Shown: one piece after another, positions 51,801 through 59,282 of the stretch
Numbering within the stretch: the first letter of the stretch is position 1
Layout of the letters: every line of letters starts with the position of its first letter
Assembly: GCA_018676675.1 (NCBI GenBank)
Contig: JABHEG010000111.1
Span: 1-59,282 of the forward strand
Length of the DNA: 59,282 nucleotides
From: Lentisphaerota bacterium
GTDB lineage: Bacteria; Verrucomicrobiota; Lentisphaeria; Oligosphaerales; JABHEG01
Direction: 5' to 3'
Made by a program: the position numbers and the translations under genes
The notes under the pieces: generated by a model
Told to the model about the DNA's origin: nothing
The model's database searches: none
Seen by the model: the letters and a program-made list of their open reading frames with translations, nothing else

Positions 51801-54148
51801 GCCAGGAGGCGTTGGTCTTGCGCCTCGGGAGGCTGTTTGAGGCCATCAACGAACCCGAGCGAGCTTTCGACGTGTACGTGGACCAGACCGTGCTCCCTGA
51901 GCATGGCAACTTTGCACGATTGCCGCAATTTCCCGAGGCGACCAAGTTGCTTCATCACGTGGACGATAGGCGGAGGACTCGGTTCCTGCGCAAGATGCTG
52001 CCCCAATACGCCTGGGCGGCGCAGGTGCAGCACGCCGGTCGACTCCTGATCCGCGGGGGAGACCGGAGCCGCGAGACTCGCTGGTACATGATGCTCGCAC
52101 AGGCGGCCTGCTCGGATCGGGAGACCATGACCCAAACGGCCCACAAAATGGTCACGGAGAGTGAGGGCGCTCTCAACCTTGATTTGCCCGACTACCCGGA
52201 ATCCAGGATCGGGATCGGGCCGAACAAGGCTCCCTTCAAATGGCACTTTCTTGTGGCATTGCTTGAGGTGTTGTCGCGATCGTCGGGTGAGCGAATGACC
52301 GACGAGGAGGGGCGTGCCCTCGTGGCCGAGTGTGCTCGCCACGCCTCTACCCGGGCGCCGGAGGCCGACAGCGCTCCGGCACCCATGGAACGCTCGATCT
52401 CCGGGGTTGGGAAAGTCATCAATGCACGGGCGCCCACAGCCCCGCCGCACGCGCCTCTCACCCACGTGTTTACCGACTACAAAGGCGTGATTTGGGGGCT
52501 TCATGTGCCCGATATGTCCAAGTGGCTTGTAGATCCGACTGTCGTCAAGTGGCGCGTTGAGGAACGGCTCAGCCGTTACCAAAGGCACGGGATGGATCGG
52601 TCCAGGGGAGACCTAAGCCAAGACAGGCGCCGTCGAATGATGCCGGTCGAGCGATGTCGTCAAGGGAATCTGGTCGTTGTGCCCTACCAAGCGGCTGGGG
52701 TCGTTCTGGGCTTGGATGCAGAGAGTGGCGTGGAGGCGTGGCGGCATACCGAGTGGGTGTCCGTGAGCAATGTGCTGCTTGAGTCGGGGACCGCGTTGTT
52801 CGTCACGGCCTGCCCTGAACTGGTTCTTCTTGACCCATTGACCGGCGCGGAACGCGGCCGCGTTGGTCGTGGTCCACGGCGGCGATGGCCTCGGGGAACC
52901 GTGGATTTTCGACGCCTGACAGAGAAGGACCAGGCGTTCTTGATTACCTTCCCCGGTCGTTTGCGGCAGCTGCGCGTTCCCCTGGCTCACGAGGCGATGG
53001 TGACGTTGCTCGCTGAGGGGGGACGGTTGACTTGGGATGTATTCGACCCCGATGTCCTCACGTTCTCCGAGGCGTTGGCGTGCCTACAGGATGGCGAACA
53101 ACCCACCGCTGCTCGTGGCAAGGCGCTGGACGTGATCAGGAAGCGGGTTGAGAAGGTGTCTCCGGATCAGGCGACGCTCAGCGCCCTGGTGAGCGTGGCT
53201 GCTGACTTGTCCACCGGGAGCCACCTTCGGGAACGCATCGCGAGGGTGATCAGGACCGTTGCTTGGGATGCCGCCGTTGACTTGGCGCACGGTGTGGTGT
53301 CGCGACAGGACCGACCCTTGATGCGTTGGGCACTGGCGATGCTACGCGACGAACCGGATGCAGTCTGGGGTGATGTCGTGAAGCAGGCCCAGGTCGTTGA
53401 TGGGCGCAAGGGTGTGTTTGCGGAGGACATTGCCAGGGCGAATGAGCACCGTACGGCTACCACCGGGTTCGTCTCCCCCGAACTGAACTGGACCCCTGAA
53501 CAGGTCAGTGAACGGCTTGCCCGGCTCTCCAGCCCCCACCGGCACTGGAGCCAGCAGGAGCGTGATCTGCTGTCTGCCGTGAATCGAGCTCAGCCGTCAG
53601 CACTTGCCTCGTACTGGGCGCAGGCCTACGACATCCTGCCTAACCGAACGGATGCCGCGCCTCCGACGTGGATCATGGGCGGCTCTTCGGATCGTAACGG
53701 CAAGAAACGCGTGATCAATTTCCTGGCGGAGGCGGCTGCGGCACCCTCCGCCGACCTGTTGCCGACGCTTCGGCATGTGGCCAAGGCGTATCCGATGGGC
53801 AAGGGGGTGTTTCCCAGTGCGGGGCGGAGCGGCCAAATAGTCAGGGAAATTCCGCTGACACTGTTGGTCGCGCCATTTGCTGCCCTCGACACTGACGAGG
53901 GCATTCGAGCTCTCTTCGACGAGGTCGTCCGCTATGAGGCAGAACGGGCGTCGATTAGCCATTTCTCCAGCTCCATCGAGGATCTGCTCGGCACGTCTCG
54001 GAGTAGCTTTGCCGCTTGGTGGCAGTGGTGGCAGCGGACAGGCCGGGAGGCGTTTGCCTCCACGGCTTCGTCGAGCCACGCTCCCAGATCGGGTGGTGCC
54101 CCGGGTGCGGAAGCCACACCTACTGGAGGGGCGGGCGGCGGACGATAA
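48884..54148 (+). CDS. Large secreted protein with TolB/CsgG-like and PQQ-like regions, function unknown
   Basis: The 1754-residue product has a signal peptide (core LVPVLWAVLVGAATAVTA). Fibronectin-like repeats fill about 35-560. A domain starting VAILPVRGLDG (about 684-820) resembles the TolB N-terminal/CsgG-like fold that detects or assembles envelope complexes. TPR-like helices follow (about 826-1040), then a PQQ-like stretch (GVVLGLDAESGVEAWRH, about 1265-1372) and a helical C-terminus with a Gly-rich end. The start is ATG at 48884 with AGGGAG five bases upstream. It overlaps the convergent beta-helix/SGNH gene by 29 bases at the 3' end. I do not recognise the whole architecture; an envelope-associated scaffold is a guess. 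Confidence 0.7.
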   Translation: MPADAPNRESRDPSRSSAFRALVPVLWAVLVGAATAVTAGPPAPAEPDTVAPFGLRFLGVHPAAWPREWSDVALGERPYWRGGETDLRSALTISITMTSPGGKQAVRFWPRTLAAICVERRIADGPYTPWRTIDAAEARNEDQPGRRRRWDGRTTVVDEGVEPGTVYGYRVSVRLAGEDERMTFAEEVETMSLPFPSAQISWRDAESVSLRWSAKDMSSVPGVELLRCQVLYGRWLVDEQTGSTDGERIINVPHDACLPMYPGFCRIRWTYRVARIAGGDRAGVLTSSNGERTITVPALGDDRKVFAFQTGTTHPALSSGALRWPKGSVNHTLRLQSNSKGEVDLMSRVRQHQAPPHICPGFHERLTITASAQASESDTTVLSTVIETARVPLPSGFRALGADGCVRLKWDALTPCPGTWASGPEFVVTRLAQGDCRIECDPGLSVKALDKPTEVARCPIKATEWTDTDVTNGEAYIYGLSIVGTLHMTTSLSGVGHINHLKLVNTPAARGATARGLSSVTQNRTLCCAVPHAPRALQLAVIRSSGDRGSSMAAAENALFQVGASSPWLTLLKRDDASALVSEAIWSGMNSNQEAGELEALPGVMAADALLILRKRVVGSRALSELWLRDFGNGVKERLLSVPLSEPWTTEQLTKALLAVKEYFAVVSPDSSVGPLVKGGATGENVPRVAILPVRGLDGARVSRAEARALADLVMVAAGEAGMTCVEREAMGKIESELCQAASGAGPAAMELGRVLDAAYLLSGAIAAREGGTWGTFTLIHAGSARVVAAWEDKAACIEDLATGIARRTAGTIVQAGPVGEAPPLWRAFDALASAEHLGKGARSLEGAEVAVAIAPDDGAAQTQLAAQQLSKGHRSRAHDHACQAFKALGEDGFTWRESQPLSRVFRKLGEHRRDLELWQRTLDTMPDVSEDRTAATLALAEAHVACGNFGDALSIAGALRIGARQQTRMAVGQEALVLRLGRLFEAINEPERAFDVYVDQTVLPEHGNFARLPQFPEATKLLHHVDDRRRTRFLRKMLPQYAWAAQVQHAGRLLIRGGDRSRETRWYMMLAQAACSDRETMTQTAHKMVTESEGALNLDLPDYPESRIGIGPNKAPFKWHFLVALLEVLSRSSGERMTDEEGRALVAECARHASTRAPEADSAPAPMERSISGVGKVINARAPTAPPHAPLTHVFTDYKGVIWGLHVPDMSKWLVDPTVVKWRVEERLSRYQRHGMDRSRGDLSQDRRRRMMPVERCRQGNLVVVPYQAAGVVLGLDAESGVEAWRHTEWVSVSNVLLESGTALFVTACPELVLLDPLTGAERGRVGRGPRRRWPRGTVDFRRLTEKDQAFLITFPGRLRQLRVPLAHEAMVTLLAEGGRLTWDVFDPDVLTFSEALACLQDGEQPTAARGKALDVIRKRVEKVSPDQATLSALVSVAADLSTGSHLRERIARVIRTVAWDAAVDLAHGVVSRQDRPLMRWALAMLRDEPDAVWGDVVKQAQVVDGRKGVFAEDIARANEHRTATTGFVSPELNWTPEQVSERLARLSSPHRHWSQQERDLLSAVNRAQPSALASYWAQAYDILPNRTDAAPPTWIMGGSSDRNGKKRVINFLAEAAAAPSADLLPTLRHVAKAYPMGKGVFPSAGRSGQIVREIPLTLLVAPFAALDTDEGIRALFDEVVRYEAERASISHFSSSIEDLLGTSRSSFAAWWQWWQRTGREAFASTASSSHAPRSGGAPGAEATPTGGAGGGR

Positions 54149-57100
54149 TCGACTTGATGGGAATCTCCCCGTCGCCGTTGGCGATGATCTCCAGTGTGTG
54201 TGGACCGTTACTCAAGCCCTGGACGAGGGTGACCGGACGCTCGATTGCGGGGGCCGCATTGGCCGCGGGGTGCCAGGGATCGAGGAACAGCGGGCGAACC
54301 TGCCAGGTGACGGTGTAGCCATCGGGCAGCTTGTCCTTCTTCTTGTAGGTGCACGGCCAGATGATGTGGAAGTCTGATTTCGACAGCTTGATGCGGCCGG
54401 AGTTGGAGACGAAGTCGGCGGCTTTGCTGCCTTCACCGTCGGGGCCGGTTATTGAGCCTTCGAGCTTGAACGACAGCGTGCTCTTGTTCAGATCGACATC
54501 GAACGGTGTGAGGGTCCAGTCTTCGACTTGTGGCGGCACATTCTCACCCAGATCAATGCGCTTGAGCGCCGGCATCCAGATGTACGGCCCCCGCGATGGC
54601 AGGCTGCAGTAGTACAGTTCGCGGCACTCGACTGGCGACTTGCCGTCGATCAGAATCCTGGCGGTTCCTGTCGCGTTGGACGTCAGCGGCAGAATGTCGA
54701 CGCGGTTACCCTCAAAGGTCAGCTTCAGACTGGCTCCCTTTGCACTTGTGCGGAGTCCACTACCTTCTTTCTGCCAGGCGCCTGTCGTGGTCGCCGCAGG
54801 GCCTTGGATATCCACCTTGGCGACGGCTTTCGGGAAGGTGAAGGGGCCGTCGGGGTGGTGACGGAAGTTGCGCAGAACGAGCTTGGCCAGCAATGTGTGC
54901 CCCATGGTGTTGTGGTGCACATTGGAGTGCACCGTGTCGCCCATGGACTCGTTGATGCCCCAGTCGTGCTTCCGGAAGAACATCGGCCAGTCCCGGTAAA
55001 CCGGGGCCACCTCCATCTGGTACTTCTCCGCCAGTTCGTGCCATTCGGCAACGGATTTGCCCAGGGACTCCAACCTGCCCAACAACTTGTCGGGAGCGCT
55101 GATCCAGTTGTAGTGATGGGTGTAGACGAGAATCTCGCTGCTGTTGCGTTTGCGCACGTTGCTGAAGATCGTGTCCAGACTCTTGGCATCACCGTAGACA
55201 TGGAAGATGAGGAGATCCGCATCGCGTGGATAGAGATCGTGCTCCCCGGTGCGGACCAGATTCGAGGCCCCGAATCCGCCGATGGCCTTGTTTTCGACGT
55301 CGATGATCGCCCAGGGGAAACGGGTGCGCAGGACGTTGATCATCTCGCGGCTGTGCATGCCTTGCGTGATGGATTGACCGTAGAAGAAGATGCGCACGCG
55401 GTTGCGCTTCTCGGGGGTACTCGACGCCAGCAGATTCATCGTCCGCTGGATGTGCTTGCCGAACGTTGCCTCGTCGGGGGCAAGGGGCAGAGGGGGGATA
55501 CGTTCACGCTCGAGATCCTGCCAGAACTTGGGTACGCGATCGCGCCAGCCGAGTGTGGTGTTGTCGGCAAGGAAGTCATAGAGCTGTTCCGCAGTTGGCG
55601 TCGTCTTGCCCCACACCAGGAAAGCGCCTTTGCGGAGTCCGCCCGTGCCCATGTTACCGTGCAGGCTGACCGCGGCTTTGACATTCCCAGGCTTGGCGCC
55701 CGTGGTCTTCAGATTCACGATGACCGGCTCGCGCCAGAGCAGTCCGGGGGCTGTTCCTGTTGCTTCGGCTGTGTGTGAGACGGCCAGCGCGCCGTTGATG
55801 AAGACGTCGCCTTCTTCATCGATGCAGGGCAGGAACAGGGCGCAGAAGGGCTCCGCGAGTTGCTCAGCCGTGAGTTTGAACGTCCGCCGGGCAATGGCAT
55901 GCCCGGAGTAGTTCGAGAAGGAGACGTTGGGGCCATCCGCGGGTTGCTCGGCGGGGAAGAGACGGTCGGGGTTGGCCGTCTGGGCCCAGTCCTTGAGCAG
56001 TCGCCAGTTCAGTTCGCCGCGTTTTGCGGCGTCTGCCACAGGCTTGACGGCTTTGGCACGTCGGGCCATTTCGTCGGTCGGGGGAATCTCTCGTGGGAGG
56101 ATGAGGAGCCCGGAGGAGAGCAGATCCCCTATCCCGTTTTCGGGTGTCCACCAACAGGTCCAGGTCTTGTCGCAGGTGCGGTGGAGATTCATGTTGAAGC
56201 GCAATTCGCGGAACGAGGGCGGGGCAATACCCAACGCGGCGACCGGTATCGCGAGTTCAGCTGTCCAACTGCCTTTGCCGATCTTGGCACCACAACGGAT
56301 GGCGTCGGTCAGCACCTTGCTCCGCGCCGCTGCGGCCGCGTCGGAGGACGCTACCTCGAATGTGCCGTCCGGGTAGACGTGCAGCAGGAAGACGGCGGCA
56401 TCTTCGCCAGCCTCACTGAGGGCCAGCTCGACGCCATCGCGTCCGCCCCAGTTGCCCTCAATCTTGAGTGGGGCCTCTGGTTTGATGTCCACTGTGACCA
56501 GGAAACGCACGCGTTCACCATCGAACCCGACGCGTGCTTTGCACATGAGCTTGGAGGGGGCTTTGTAGATCTCGTTGACGCACTCGAGCTGTGGTTTGCG
56601 GGTCTTTGGCCACTCTTTGGGGCCGGCAATGCCGTCCGCGTCGAAGGGCGTGCCGGAGAGTGTCTCCATGATGTAACGCGGTTTGAGTTCGGGACGTGGG
56701 ATGCGGGGCGCGATCTCGGGCATGGGGCTGATTCCTTTCCCAAACTTGACGGCAGGGGAGGCCCGTCGTGCGTCAGCATAGAGCCCCATCTTGGGGAACT
56801 CCAGTTGCTTGAAGCCAGGCAGTTTCTTGAATACGCGGGAGTTTTCGCGGAAGCGGAGGTCGAAGCCGGCCAGATCCACGAACCCCGGTTCTTCGTGAAG
56901 GTTGATGTTATCCTCGATTGTGCCAGTCGGTGTGACCTTGGCGGCGTTGCGGACAGCGGCAGGAACGCCACCGACGTTGACGTTGTTTCGCATCGTGCAG
57001 AAGTGCGAGTCGTGTGCGCCTATGGGGTCGGACTCGATCCTCCTGAGCAACGATGGCAGGTGCGGGTAGCGCGTCGTCCAGGATGCACTGCTGTAAGGTT

Positions 57101-58844
57101 TTTTCGTGCTCACGAGCTTACGGATGAGTGGGCTTTCCATGCCCCTTTCTGCGTTCTTCTTGGCGAAGCTGTCAATGCCGCGGCTGCTAAGGGAGAACGA
57201 GCTCTTTCGGGAGTTGATGGAGACATTGTTCTCGATGCGGTTGCCATTGCCACAGGTGGTGACGGCGTGTCCGACTGAACTGCAGATGTTGCCGACCACC
57301 GTGGCGCCGGAGGTGTAGTCGTCAAGGTAGATGCCCTGGCTGCCGCAGCCGTCCACCCCCTTGCCGGTCGAGTGGATGAAGTTGTGGCGGATGACCACGC
57401 CGCGTTGGCTCCAATCGCGGGCACAGGCGTAGAGCGCCCCGGCATCACTGGTGTATAGGCAGACATCGTGGATGATGTTGTACTCGATAAGGTGGTCATT
57501 GCCGTTGAAGAAGACCGCTTGGTGTTGGGCGTGGTGAATCAGGTTGTGGCGGATTCTGTTGCCGGTGCCGTAGACAGCGGCACCCGGGCGGTAGGTGCTG
57601 ACGAATTGCCCGAAGTGGTGGATGTGGTTGTTCTCGATCAGATGGTTGCCGGGAGTGAGCGTCTTCTGATCCCCGCCTCGGGCCTTTACACCGCCCTCGC
57701 CGAGGTCGGAGAGGTCACAGCCGATCACCGTGCAGCCGCTGCCGCTGTCAATGTCTACCCCCCAGCTTCCCGTATGGCGGATCGTGCTTCCGGAAATCGT
57801 GACAGCCACGCTGTTCCTGATGGTGATCGCCGTCTCCAGAGTGTGCTCGAAGGCGAGATCCGCAAACCGGGTATGTGTGGCGCCATCCACCCGGATCAGG
57901 TTCGTGCGCAGGGCCACGGTGACGGGGTTGTTCGCTGGGTCTGCCGTCGGCCAAAGGTAGACACGGCGAGTGGCCGGATCGACGGCCCATTCTCCTGGGC
58001 GATCGATCTCGCCGATGGCATTGAAGGCGAAGAAGTGGCGTTCGGGCATGTAGCCGTAGCCGGAGTCGTCCGGGTTCAGCAGTGAGATGGTCTGCTGCTT
58101 GAGATCGATCCTTTTCAGACGCATCTTGCTGTCAGCCCACGGCACATACCAGAGGCCGTCGAACCACAGGTCCGGTTCCCCGACCCAGCGTTTCAGACGA
58201 CCATTCTTGAAGACGAATCGGCCTTCCGTGTAGCGAATGCCCATGTGACCGGCCGGGATCTGTTCGCCCAGACACTCCCCGGTCATGACAAAACCTTCAT
58301 TTGGCCAGCGTGAGATCGGCAGGCGTTCGTCGTTCTGGTAGAGCGCCAGTGGGTACTCTTTTCTGCCTTTGAAGCCGCATCCGCCATTGGCGAAGCCGGG
58401 GATGGCTTCCAGGAGATCAGCACCGACCTCCGTCCACAGGACCTTGCCCTTTGCTGCCGGATCGACGAGCTTTTCCGCCGCCGGGTCTTTGACCTGCTGC
58501 CAGCCCGTGAGTGTCACCCCGCCTGAAATCCTGGCGGTCCCACGTTTGGCCGCTCGGTAGACGATCGGGGCCGCCTTCGTGCCCGCATCGGCCGAGGATA
58601 ACTCCAGGGGGGCGTCACGTCTGTACGTCCCCGGGGCAAGCTGGATTACCACACCGCCATCGGGCAACCCGCTCTCCGTCTTCAGTGCGCGAACAGCATC
58701 CCGGGCCCGGGCCAGAGTTGCGAGTGGTTTGGCGGCTGTCCCGGGATTCGTGTCCGCCCCGTTGGGAGACACGTGGAGGATTGTCGCGGCTGGAGCGGAA
58801 AGCGTTCCAGCCAGGACGAAAGGAATCAGGGCGTGTTTGAGCAC
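54120..58844 (-). CDS. Secreted beta-helix / CBM9-like / SGNH hydrolase fusion
   Basis: The 1574-residue product has a signal peptide (core ALIPFVLAGTLSA), a pectate-lyase-like entry (ILHVSPNGADTNPGTAAKP), a right-handed beta-helix (about 300-600; HLIENNHIHHFG, NRIRHNLIHHAQ), a CBM9/DOMON-like sugar-binding domain (about 730-920), and an SGNH hydrolase domain (about 1150-1330; FFYGQSITQG nucleophile block, DTVHSNVHHNTMGH catalytic Asp/His block). The usual GxND block appears altered to VYGDAK. A beta-sandwich tail ends the protein. The start chosen is GTG at 58844, with AGGAGGAG seven bases upstream; the open frame extends upstream only through tandem repeats. It is probably a bifunctional polysaccharide lyase or esterase. 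Confidence 0.8.
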   Translation of the reverse strand: MLKHALIPFVLAGTLSAPAATILHVSPNGADTNPGTAAKPLATLARARDAVRALKTESGLPDGGVVIQLAPGTYRRDAPLELSSADAGTKAAPIVYRAAKRGTARISGGVTLTGWQQVKDPAAEKLVDPAAKGKVLWTEVGADLLEAIPGFANGGCGFKGRKEYPLALYQNDERLPISRWPNEGFVMTGECLGEQIPAGHMGIRYTEGRFVFKNGRLKRWVGEPDLWFDGLWYVPWADSKMRLKRIDLKQQTISLLNPDDSGYGYMPERHFFAFNAIGEIDRPGEWAVDPATRRVYLWPTADPANNPVTVALRTNLIRVDGATHTRFADLAFEHTLETAITIRNSVAVTISGSTIRHTGSWGVDIDSGSGCTVIGCDLSDLGEGGVKARGGDQKTLTPGNHLIENNHIHHFGQFVSTYRPGAAVYGTGNRIRHNLIHHAQHQAVFFNGNDHLIEYNIIHDVCLYTSDAGALYACARDWSQRGVVIRHNFIHSTGKGVDGCGSQGIYLDDYTSGATVVGNICSSVGHAVTTCGNGNRIENNVSINSRKSSFSLSSRGIDSFAKKNAERGMESPLIRKLVSTKKPYSSASWTTRYPHLPSLLRRIESDPIGAHDSHFCTMRNNVNVGGVPAAVRNAAKVTPTGTIEDNINLHEEPGFVDLAGFDLRFRENSRVFKKLPGFKQLEFPKMGLYADARRASPAVKFGKGISPMPEIAPRIPRPELKPRYIMETLSGTPFDADGIAGPKEWPKTRKPQLECVNEIYKAPSKLMCKARVGFDGERVRFLVTVDIKPEAPLKIEGNWGGRDGVELALSEAGEDAAVFLLHVYPDGTFEVASSDAAAAARSKVLTDAIRCGAKIGKGSWTAELAIPVAALGIAPPSFRELRFNMNLHRTCDKTWTCWWTPENGIGDLLSSGLLILPREIPPTDEMARRAKAVKPVADAAKRGELNWRLLKDWAQTANPDRLFPAEQPADGPNVSFSNYSGHAIARRTFKLTAEQLAEPFCALFLPCIDEEGDVFINGALAVSHTAEATGTAPGLLWREPVIVNLKTTGAKPGNVKAAVSLHGNMGTGGLRKGAFLVWGKTTPTAEQLYDFLADNTTLGWRDRVPKFWQDLERERIPPLPLAPDEATFGKHIQRTMNLLASSTPEKRNRVRIFFYGQSITQGMHSREMINVLRTRFPWAIIDVENKAIGGFGASNLVRTGEHDLYPRDADLLIFHVYGDAKSLDTIFSNVRKRNSSEILVYTHHYNWISAPDKLLGRLESLGKSVAEWHELAEKYQMEVAPVYRDWPMFFRKHDWGINESMGDTVHSNVHHNTMGHTLLAKLVLRNFRHHPDGPFTFPKAVAKVDIQGPAATTTGAWQKEGSGLRTSAKGASLKLTFEGNRVDILPLTSNATGTARILIDGKSPVECRELYYCSLPSRGPYIWMPALKRIDLGENVPPQVEDWTLTPFDVDLNKSTLSFKLEGSITGPDGEGSKAADFVSNSGRIKLSKSDFHIIWPCTYKKKDKLPDGYTVTWQVRPLFLDPWHPAANAAPAIERPVTLVQGLSNGPHTLEIIANGDGEIPIKSIIVRRPPLQ

Positions 58845-58970
58845 GGGGAGGCTCCTCCTGGAAGGGGCATTGTTCGACAGCAAGGCGTATCCCGGCTGTG
58901 CGAGAGGGAAATATCTCCTTTTCGCACGGGATACAAGTGTTTCGGTTGGTGGAGCGGACCCGGCGGTCGG

Positions 58971-59158
58971 GGAACGAAAGCACCGGTTAGGGATAACCGG
59001 CCTCCAGAAAGCCCTTTTTGGGAACGAAGGCACCGGTTAGGAGTAACCGGTCTCCAGAAAGCCCTTTTTGGGAACGAAGGCACCGGTTAGGAGTAACCGG
59101 TCTCCAGAAAGCCCCTTTGGAGAACGAAGGCACCGGTTAGGGATAACCGGCCTCCAGG
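58971..59158. repeat. 50-bp tandem repeat, 3.8 copies, each with a hairpin
   Basis: Units start at 58971, 59021, 59071 and 59121 with a period of exactly 50 bp; the last is partial. Each contains ACCGGTTA, four bases, then TAACCGGY, forming a 7- to 8-bp stem, followed by CTCCAGAAAGCCC in the complete units. Units 1 and 4 share one loop variant and units 2 and 3 another. It lies 130-310 bases upstream of the beta-helix/SGNH fusion gene. There are no spacers, so it is not CRISPR. Confidence 0.85.
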
Positions 59159-59282
59159 ATCACCCCGACAAAAGTAGCCCGGCGGGCGGTATGGCATTGT
59201 CTGGGTGTTGCCGCCTTCCAGTCTCCAAGGCGATTGATTCATATCCGGGCGGCCATGGTCGGATGTTCCTGCTGAGCATGCG
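59159..59282. other. End of window, nothing recognised
   Basis: No gene, repeat or RNA could be supported in the last 124 bases. Confidence 0.4.

Noticed and set aside
58971..59158. CRISPR array
   Set aside because: The 50-bp units are contiguous, with no variable spacers, and no cas genes are near.
1..59282. tRNA or rRNA genes, riboswitches and PEP-CTERM sorting signals
   Set aside because: None could be recognised in the intergenic regions or protein ends by eye. A covariance-model scan (tRNAscan-SE, Infernal) would be decisive.

Overview
The window is about 59 kb of GC-rich, densely coding bacterial DNA from the PVC superphylum, most plausibly a Kiritimatiellota, Lentisphaerota or related marine lineage. 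This placement is inferred from family content: arylsulfotransferase-like propellers, SUMF1 and DUF1566 domains, WPQFRG-type PQQ propellers, a sigma factor/Ser-Thr kinase pair with C-terminal repeats, several secreted parallel beta-helix proteins and a four-helix-bundle suffix protein with nonamer repeats. There are 26 credible protein genes. I see no tRNA, rRNA, CRISPR array or intact transposase.

Region 1 (1-3000) holds a TIM-barrel glycosidase-like gene, an orphan ribbon-helix-helix antitoxin gene and a non-coding stretch. That stretch contains a 286-bp MITE-like element with perfect 19-bp terminal inverted repeats and a 4-bp target duplication.

Region 2 (3000-29220, all minus strand) is the core of the window. 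It is a set of secreted proteins built from a few domain types: arylsulfotransferase (ASST)-like propellers, SUMF1 (formylglycine-generating-enzyme-like) domains, calcineurin-like phosphoesterases, DUF1566 domains, EF-hands and PQQ propellers. One gene encodes a 3543-residue protein that carries three ASST modules, two DUF1566 domains, a SUMF1 domain, an SMP-30 propeller, Ig, cadherin-like and other adhesion domains in one chain. The next operon encodes most of the same modules as separate proteins. Three transcription units start from a strikingly conserved promoter-like site: GTAGAM, 16 bp, CGTTACT, 3 bp, CTCWGAG. A fourth unit has a weaker version. An ECF sigma factor gene and an overlapping membrane Ser/Thr kinase gene sit divergently next to the fourth unit and are the obvious candidates for its control. 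This regulon and its modular secreted system is my first candidate for an undescribed system.

Region 3 (33111-44591) has two divergent units. A beta-helix protein and a BNR sialidase-like protein run leftward. A DMT-family transporter, an SGNH hydrolase, a second beta-helix protein and a secreted sialidase-SUMF1 fusion run rightward. It looks like a glycan-processing locus.

Region 4 (44644-48578, minus) encodes an FAD oxidoreductase, a four-helix-bundle suffix protein and an N-acyl-D-amino-acid deacylase. The four-helix-bundle gene is bracketed by direct copies of a module (nonamer repeats, ribosome-binding region, start codon and an MxRLRxSxGxRKSC leader). One copy now supplies the start of the deacylase gene. 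Nonamer repeats also lie in frame inside the four-helix-bundle gene and form the hydrophobic core of a signal peptide 34 kb away. This is my second candidate for an undescribed mobile system.

Region 5 (48800-59282) has a 1754-residue secreted protein with TolB/CsgG-like, repeat and PQQ-like regions. Convergent to it, and overlapping at the 3' end, is a 1574-residue beta-helix/CBM9-like/SGNH fusion. Its upstream region holds a 50-bp tandem repeat in which every unit contains a hairpin.
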